Shown here piece after piece: positions 58,216 to 64,000 of a DNA stretch of 64,000 nucleotides (position 1 is the first letter of the stretch; each line of letters begins with the position of its first letter). The stretch comes from Mytilus californianus (Eukaryota; Mollusca; Bivalvia; Mytilida; Mytilidae): contig NW_026262690.1 in the NCBI RefSeq assembly GCF_021869535.1, forward strand, positions 65,869,995 to 65,933,994. Direction: 5' to 3'. The position numbers and the translations under genes are program-made. The notes beneath the pieces were generated by a model that made no database searches, was not told the origin of the DNA, and was given only the letters and a program-made list of their open reading frames with translations.

Positions 58216-58944
58216 TATTAGGAAATTCTATTATGAGGTCCTTGATTGAATCCTAGTCCATGATAAAACTAATACAAAGCTATACCCAGTACTGTAAATT
58301 CAGAAATTATTGCGTGCATTAATAACTGCGATTTTGTAATGTAATTTTAGACTGAAATGCGAATTTAATTTTTGCAATATTCAGAAAAATCCTGCTTAAT
58401 TCATATAGTAAATTTCAAAATGCGAGTTTAAATTAGTGCGATTAAAACCCTGTCGCATTTTTCGCAATAATAAAAACATCGCAATAATTTCAGAATTTAC
58501 AGTAATATTTTTGACATTATCACTTTTTTGGTAATGGTTAAAAAATTTACCACTGGTCGTCTCATGATTCCCTAACCTCCACCCCTTCCCACTAAATGTA
58601 TCTCTGTACATTTTACAATCAGTTTAAAATGTTCAAAATGCCTTTCAATTGCCCCTGTAAATAAATTATGTGGGGATGTATAAGAACCCTGACACATCGG
58701 ATCTCTGATTTTGTTAGATGTGTTTATGCTTTGTGTCAATCTGATGAGTTAAGCCTCAACTGACACATGACTGATTTCTTATGTTGTACTGTTACACTAC
58801 TGTCCCAGGTTAGATGAGGGTTGGCGCCTTCAAAAGAATTTAACTTCAAAGTGGTTGTTGTTTGTTGCTGTATACCATTTTTGTTTTTCGTTCATTGTTT
58901 TGTACATATATTTACTCATTCTAAATAGTTTAACATTTGTGATT
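58216..58944. other. No gene seen
   Basis: AT-rich. A local inverted match (ctgtaaattcagaaattatt near 58292 and aataatttcagaatttacag near 58482) frames a 210-bp MITE-like unit. Confidence 0.4.
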
Positions 58945-59095
58945 TCTGGGCCTTTGATAGCTGACTCTGCGGTATGGGCTTTGTTCATTGTTGAAGGCCA
59001 TACAGTGACCTATAGTTGTTAATTTTTATGTCATCTAGTCTCTTGTGGAGCATTGTTTCATTTGCAATCAATTCAAATCACTTCTTTTTTTATAA
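58945..59095 (-). repeat. Mussel dispersed repeat, diverged reverse copy
   Basis: The same family as 27475-27625, with 'gttgaaggccatacagtgac' and 'tgttaatttttatgtcat'. Confidence 0.65.
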
Positions 59096-60069
59096 ATGCA
59101 ATAACATTCTCATACATGTATGTTTTCTTACCATAATCTTTTTTGTATCAACTATGATTCCTCCATCAGCTACTGTTTGTCTAATCTTGGTAAAACACTG
59201 CTTGCAGAGACCTACAATGTATGCCTTTGTGAAAAAGTGGAATAATGCAGCCAGTCAATGGTACCATACACACCAAAAAATTCAATAAAACACGATCATG
59301 TCAATGTCCGCTGAGATGAACAATGTTTCAGGTGTGAACAATCAATCAATTTATAAACCTGTTGTTCTACGCATGATGCCAGTGAATAAATTATAATAGA
59401 CAAATCTATTTTATCAAATTAAAAGTTAAAACTAATTTATTTACAAAAAGGCATGCCTCATTCGAATACATGGACATGATGGAGACATAATTAAAGTCAG
59501 TAAGCAGAATGAATATCAAGACTACATGTAAAACGTCATACAACTTCAAGTGAGAAACTCACACCCTATAAAAACCTAGATTTTGTGCTTTCATTTCAGA
59601 CAAATAAAAGGGGAATTGAGATTTTAGTGACAAAAATAAAACAAGTTTAACCTCACTACATTAATGTGTGCCCTTTCCAACTAAGGAATATATTGTAGGT
59701 TGGTTTTTACATGTAATACCGCCGGTATGTCCTTGCTTCAATAGAAATTTATAATTTACAATTTTTTTGTATCTTGACCATATATACATGTACATGTAGT
59801 GCAGGTTTTTTTTTTATATTTAATGACTCATTTCTGGTAATTTACAGCTCGCAATTAGATGGTGGTTGTGCGTGTTGCATATATTACATATCTACATGTA
59901 TTAGAAATAAATACCTTTTTCAATATACATGTACATGTATATATGTTCATTGTATCACATAATTATATAACTCGCCACTATGTCATGCATATGTGGCAGT
60001 TTTAAAAATGAATCTTTTCATAATACAGTGGTGCTTCCATCCAGGGAGGGACCGGTGTTTAAAATAATT

Positions 60070-60183
60070 ATGACGTCTTGAAAGGCCATTTTATTTTATG
60101 GCTATGCCTAAGGCACCTGTGTTGCAGTAAGGCGTCAAACATGTCAAAGCAAAAAAAAATAAAATAGCCTTTCAAGACGTCAT
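60070..60183. mobile_element. Hairpin MITE, 114 bp
   Basis: The left arm atgacgtcttgaaaggcc-attttatttta and the right arm aataaaatagcctttcaagacgtcat are reverse complements. The 60-nt loop contains a small cctaaggcac/ggcgtc region. Confidence 0.8.
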
Positions 60184-60915
60184 ATATATTTGGACTAGGG
60201 ACCAGTTTGTTAGAACCTTCTCTTTTTTGGTGATTAATGCTTTTGAATAGGGACATATGGATGGACCTCCCTTTTTATCCTGCTAAGAACCACCACCAAC
60301 TTAACTTCTGAATACCTAAAGTTTTTGGAAATATATATAATTTTGGCAAGTTGTAACTACCAATTTGGACGAAATTTGGGATTTTGCATGGTTTTATGGC
60401 AGACTGGCTCTTAAAAGGTTCAACACATCTCACCAAAGAATATCTTTGTGACTGCTATTTCAGGATTTTAATGCATTAAAAACTAGAAAAATAGATATCC
60501 ATAGATTTAGGTTTATCACCCCGTTTTCTTCAGGAAAGGCCTGTACCTAGTCACTCGCTCCGTTGTTTATGGACTTCCTCTTTTTGAATTTACCTATGCG
60601 TTCGGTATTTTTTTTTACACTTGTTTTCATTGGAGAGATTGCAATCCAATGACACATAAGACATATTAGTATACAAGATAACATCCGATATCAAGCAATA
60701 GACAACACGAGACTGCACAAAACATCAAACTCTAAATCACACAGCCTAAAAAATTGTGCAAATTTAATACGGACTATGCAACATCAACTTCATTTAAGAC
60801 ACTTTTTATCTATAGTACTCATTCGACTGGGTATTAATACACATAAATGTATGCAGTCTGTTCCAGATTTAGAAAAGGTTCAACAATTGTTTATTAATAT
60901 TTCTTTATCGGATGA

Positions 60916-60936
60916 ATAACCCTAACCCTAACCGGA
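60916..60936 (+). repeat. Short interstitial telomeric repeat flanked by a direct duplication
   Basis: aaccctaaccctaac lies between two copies of cggatgaat. Confidence 0.75.
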
Positions 60937-61321
60937 TGAATTTAACTACTTTTATTAGTTTCTGATAATTTGCCTTTTAATCTCTATTTTAACTTTTACC
61001 AAGGACCAAAAGCATTTTTTTTCAGTTAAACTGAGTCAACATTATTTCTAATAGTATTTGTATTCAATCACCGAAACATAAATTTACCTCGACTTTGACC
61101 TCTATAACAGTACATTGTCTGATTAATGTTTAGTGCATAAGTAACAAAAATTACAAAAAGTCCACAAAGAGTTTAATTTGCTCTTATATTAAGTTGAATT
61201 TAATAATAACATTTTCTGTAATATTTGACCAAAGTACTGACAACAAAAATGTATTAGACAGACTGTACTTTTATTGCTATCATAGGGAAACGACGGTAAA
61301 TAATTCTTCATATTAAATTAA

Positions 61322-61915
61322 ACAGGAGGGGGTGGGGGTGACCCCAGGGGACTCGCCTTATATTTCATTTGATTTATTTTATTGTCCCATACAAGAATAT
61401 ATATGGTTTTGGGGTGGGGATCTTGACCGTTTACAAGTTTTCAAAAAAGAGGGGGGTGGGGTGACCCCAGGGGACTCCCCTCAATTTCATTTGATTTTTT
61501 TTATTGTCCCATTCAAGAATATATATGGTTTAGGGGTGGGGATCTCGACTGTTTACAAGTTATAAAAAAGAAGAGGGGGCGGGGTGACCCCAGGGGACTC
61601 ACCTTGTATTTCATTTGATTTGTTTTATTGTCCCATACAAGAATATATATGACTTCGGGGTGAAAATTTTGACCGTTTACAAGTTTTCAAAAAAAAGAGG
61701 GGTGGGAGTGACCCCAGGGGACTCCCCCTCACTTTCACTTGATTTGTTTTATTGTCCCATTCAAGAATACATATGGTTAAGGGTCGGGGATCTCGCCTGT
61801 TTACAAGTTATCAAAAAGAAGGGGGTGTGGGTGACCCCGATGGACTTCCCCTATACATCATTTGATTTGTTTTATTGTCCCATTCAAGAATATATATGGT
61901 TTAGGGGTGTATGGC
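61322..61915 (+). repeat. Satellite-like tandem array, 123-bp unit, nearly five copies
   Basis: The anchor gtgacccc occurs at 61338, 61461, 61584, 61708 and 61831 (spacings 123, 123, 124, 123). Each unit has gaccccaggggactc, ttattgtccca-tacaagaat and accgtttacaagtt. Open frames of 77 and 102 codons (GVTPGDSP repeated) arise because 123 is a multiple of three. Confidence 0.92.
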
Positions 61916-61939
61916 ACGCCTGAACCACTTTTATTAATT

Positions 61940-62235
61940 AATCTTAGATTATCTCAGATAAACTAGGATTATCTCAGATAATCCCGGTTTATCTCAGATA
62001 AACTAAGATTATCTCAGCTTAATTCAAATTCGAGAAAATCCTAGTTTATCTCAGAAAATACAGAAAATTCATTATCTGGAGAAAATCCCGAATTATCTCA
62101 AATTATTAAGAAAATCTAGGTTTTTCTGATCGATTTTCAGATAATCCTAATTTATCTCCAGATAATTAATTTTCTCAATTTCAGATAATGAATTATCTCA
62201 TTTCTCGAGAAAATCTAGGTTTATCTCGGATTCTA
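61940..62235. repeat. Low-complexity array of TTATCTCAGATAA-type motifs
   Basis: Dozens of overlapping gataatc/gagataaac/gagaaaatc words in both orientations. The left part is the most regular, for example gattatctcagataa three times in 60 bp. Confidence 0.85.
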
Positions 62236-62529
62236 AATATACAAAAGAACAATGTAACGAGTGTTTTAATTGGACGACACTGAATCCGGCCTTTAACGTT
62301 TTACTTTCTCTTTGAAACCATGATGGTGACGAATTCACTTCCTATTATTGGGTGAACGGGGATGTGCCAAAATATGGGTCATAATTTTGCGAGATTTTAT
62401 ATAAAAATTAGCGTCCTTTTCAGAGGAGGGGCGACATTCAGCATACGGCACGCAATTTTTACTGATCGATCGCTGTTATTGTGTCATTTATCACTACTCG
62501 TGGTGTGAACATCACCGTTATTGACACCT

Positions 62530-62765
62530 ACCCAGCAGGCACAAAACGTTGTATCAACGTTGATCCAATGTCAGACTTCAGCGTTGTTAGATTTGAAAGT
62601 TGAGATGACGTTGAAATTCTGACGTTGAATCAACGTTGCAGTTTCAACGTTATATTAACGTTGATAACATGTTGAAATCGGGTCCATTGAGGTTGAAATC
62701 AGGTCTAGGTTAGGTTGAAATCAGGTCGGGTTTAGGTTGAAATCAGGTCGAGTTATGTTGAAATC
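62530..62765 (+). repeat. CAACGTTG-type repeats followed by GGTTGAAATCAGGTC tandem units
   Basis: The left half has (a)tcaacgttg(a) words in tandem and inverse orientation. The right half has four units of about 25 bp with gttgaaatcaggtc. Confidence 0.8.
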
Positions 62766-62960
62766 AGGGACCTTATTCACAAATCATCCGTAAAGTTACC
62801 GCACCCGTAAACGTTGCGGAATGGTTGCGAAATTGAAAGTTTTGTATTCACAAAAACTGCGGAAATTTCGCATCCGTAAACGTTGCGGAATATGTCCGGT
62901 AATTCCTGAGAATATTTACGGGTCGTCATGACTATCCGTAAACGTTGCGGAATCGGGCAC
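62765..62960 (+). repeat. Threefold repeat of CCGTAAACGTTGCGGAAT
   Basis: Copies at about 62806, 62872 and 62936, with related ccgtaaa/gcggaaat words between. The motif is partly self-complementary (aacgtt). Confidence 0.8.
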
Positions 62961-63407
62961 TTGTGTAAATTTTAATTTTTTTTTACGAAAATATTTGTTT
63001 CAGAATAAAAAATAACTGCAGGTACTTGGGGACAGGACAATTTTTTTTAACCTTTTTCTAAAATCGGTTATTTTTTTTGTTTTCTATTAAATTTCAATTA
63101 TTTTCGCATTTTTCTGAATCATATGATACATAAATATATTAGAAATAACTTGTATTTGCTTTTTACTATCAATTCCAAGTTTACTAATGTATAGCTCTCT
63201 ATAAATATAATACATCAGTGACCGCTGTTGGTAGTAAACTTCAATTAATTGCGTAAGAAATATGTTTGATGTATTATTGATATAAAAATACTAGTATGCA
63301 ACTTTGCAGAATTATCGTTTAACAAATGAGTTTTTTTATAACGTTATCTGACTTTGATAAAATTATAATAAGGTACCGACCATCCATCTTTTGTGCATTT
63401 GGCATGA
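62961..63407. other. AT-rich DNA, nothing recognised
   Basis: No gene or repeat boundary seen. Confidence 0.4.
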
Positions 63408-63531
63408 TTTTTTTTAGATAGAATGATTTCCTTGCTGTGTTGAAGACCCATTGGTGGCCTTGAGCTGTTATCTGCTCTTTGGTCGGGTTGTTGTCTCTTT
63501 GACACATTCCCCGTTTCCATTCTCAATTTTA
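63408..63531 (-). repeat. KRQQPDQRADN-type mussel repeat, reverse copy
   Basis: On the minus strand it reads 'gagaatggaaacggggaat', 'gtcaaagagacaacaaccc' and 'caccaatgggtcttcaac', matching 9788 onwards. Confidence 0.8.
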
Positions 63532-64000
63532 TGTTTCTTCTGGAAATGTGCCCCTATATGTTATATTTACGCTTTATATCAAGGCAATACAAGTTAACTC
63601 ATCATGGAAAGACGACAGTGAAAAATGCAATACAAAACATTACACAGAAGCTACGGGTATTTCACTATGATCTAAAACCCCGGGTGTGAACTCAGTTGTT
63701 CCTGTAAATTAAGCAGTTATCATTCGTAAAACCTGAATTCATACGACCCAATTTACCATTGAATATGAGCTGCCTAAATACCAAGGATCAAAAATTTCTA
63801 CGACTTCCACTACGAACAAAAAGGCCTATCAGTAGAGTCAATAAAAATACAAGACACGGAAATTATGAATATATGGAAATTTCGTCTTGACCCCAATTTC
63901 CGAACACAGGGTGTATTTGTTGAAATTTTATATCGTCAGAAAAAATTAACCTACAGCGGCAATATTTACTATACGGCGATTTGGAGTGTCATCGGATCTA
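63532..64000. other. Window end, no gene seen
   Basis: The phrases 'gtagagtcaataaaaatac' and 'aagacacggaaattatgaa' may be repeat-derived. No coding character. Confidence 0.4.

Larger units (their letters stand above)
54518..60410. mobile_element. Candidate 5.9-kb DNA element flanked by TTAA
   Basis: The left end reads GAGCCAGTCTG(TGG)TAAAA and the right end is its inverse: 26 of the first 30 bases agree, including catgcaaaat. TTAA lies immediately outside both ends (54514-54517 and 60411-60414). TTAA duplications are typical of piggyBac and Kolobok transposons. The interior holds tandem repeats and one minus-strand coding-like fragment, but no identifiable transposase. A third related end-like sequence occurs at about 56028-56058, so the two outer ends may come from different insertions. 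Confidence 0.45.

Noticed and set aside
61332-61923. ORFs of 77 and 102 codons
   Set aside because: They are read through the 123-bp satellite; open because the unit is a multiple of three, with no independent evidence of coding.
1-64000. CRISPR array, bacterial operon or integrated phage
   Set aside because: No regular short repeats with unique spacers, no Shine-Dalgarno-led gene series; introns and repeats are typical of an animal genome.

Overview
This is a eukaryotic window, almost certainly from a marine mussel (Mytilus or a close relative). It is AT-rich, its genes are split by GT-AG introns, and it carries many copies of repeats I recognise as abundant in mussel DNA (for example near 8.8, 9.8, 22.6, 33.8, 36.8, 39.2 and 63.4 kb). 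There are no operons, Shine-Dalgarno sites or CRISPR arrays.

Two intact-looking genes can be modelled with consistent splice phases. The first (1709-7144, +, 3 exons, 359 aa) is a type II transmembrane ligand with a C-terminal TNF-like domain. The second (24850-30689, +, 4 exons, 476 aa) is a 12-TM major facilitator of the monocarboxylate transporter (SLC16/MCT) family. They have no evident functional link.

The rest is mainly mobile DNA. Intron 2 of the TNF-like gene (2.8-6.7 kb) holds two head-to-head 3' fragments of a Penelope-like element with a GIY-YIG endonuclease domain, forming a palindrome of about 2 kb, followed by a second palindrome; both carry hammerhead-ribozyme-like cores. At 9.1-9.6 kb is a likely solo LTR. 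At 13.0-13.8 kb and 14.2-16.9 kb are two terminal-inverted-repeat (TIR) elements with repeated subterminal motifs, the second starting CACTG. Palindromic MITE-like units lie at 22.4, 25.7-26.7, 30.8, 32.0, 39.0, 48.6 and 60.1 kb.

The 40-48.6 kb block is a nest of decayed coding elements. A PIF1-like helicase pseudogene on the minus strand, apparently with a C-terminal PHD finger, is followed on the plus strand by a P-element-like transposase pseudogene. That pseudogene is split by an internally deleted BEL/Pao retrotransposon with both LTRs and a 5-bp target duplication.

From 48.7 to 64 kb there is no convincing gene. This part holds a candidate 5.9-kb element flanked by TTAA (54.5-60.4 kb) that contains tandem repeats, a 123-bp satellite (61.3-61.9 kb), an array of GATAATCT/AGATAA-type motifs (61.9-62.2 kb) and CAACGTTG-type repeats (62.5-62.9 kb). 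All identifications come from reading the sequence and from memory of protein families; no database search was possible.
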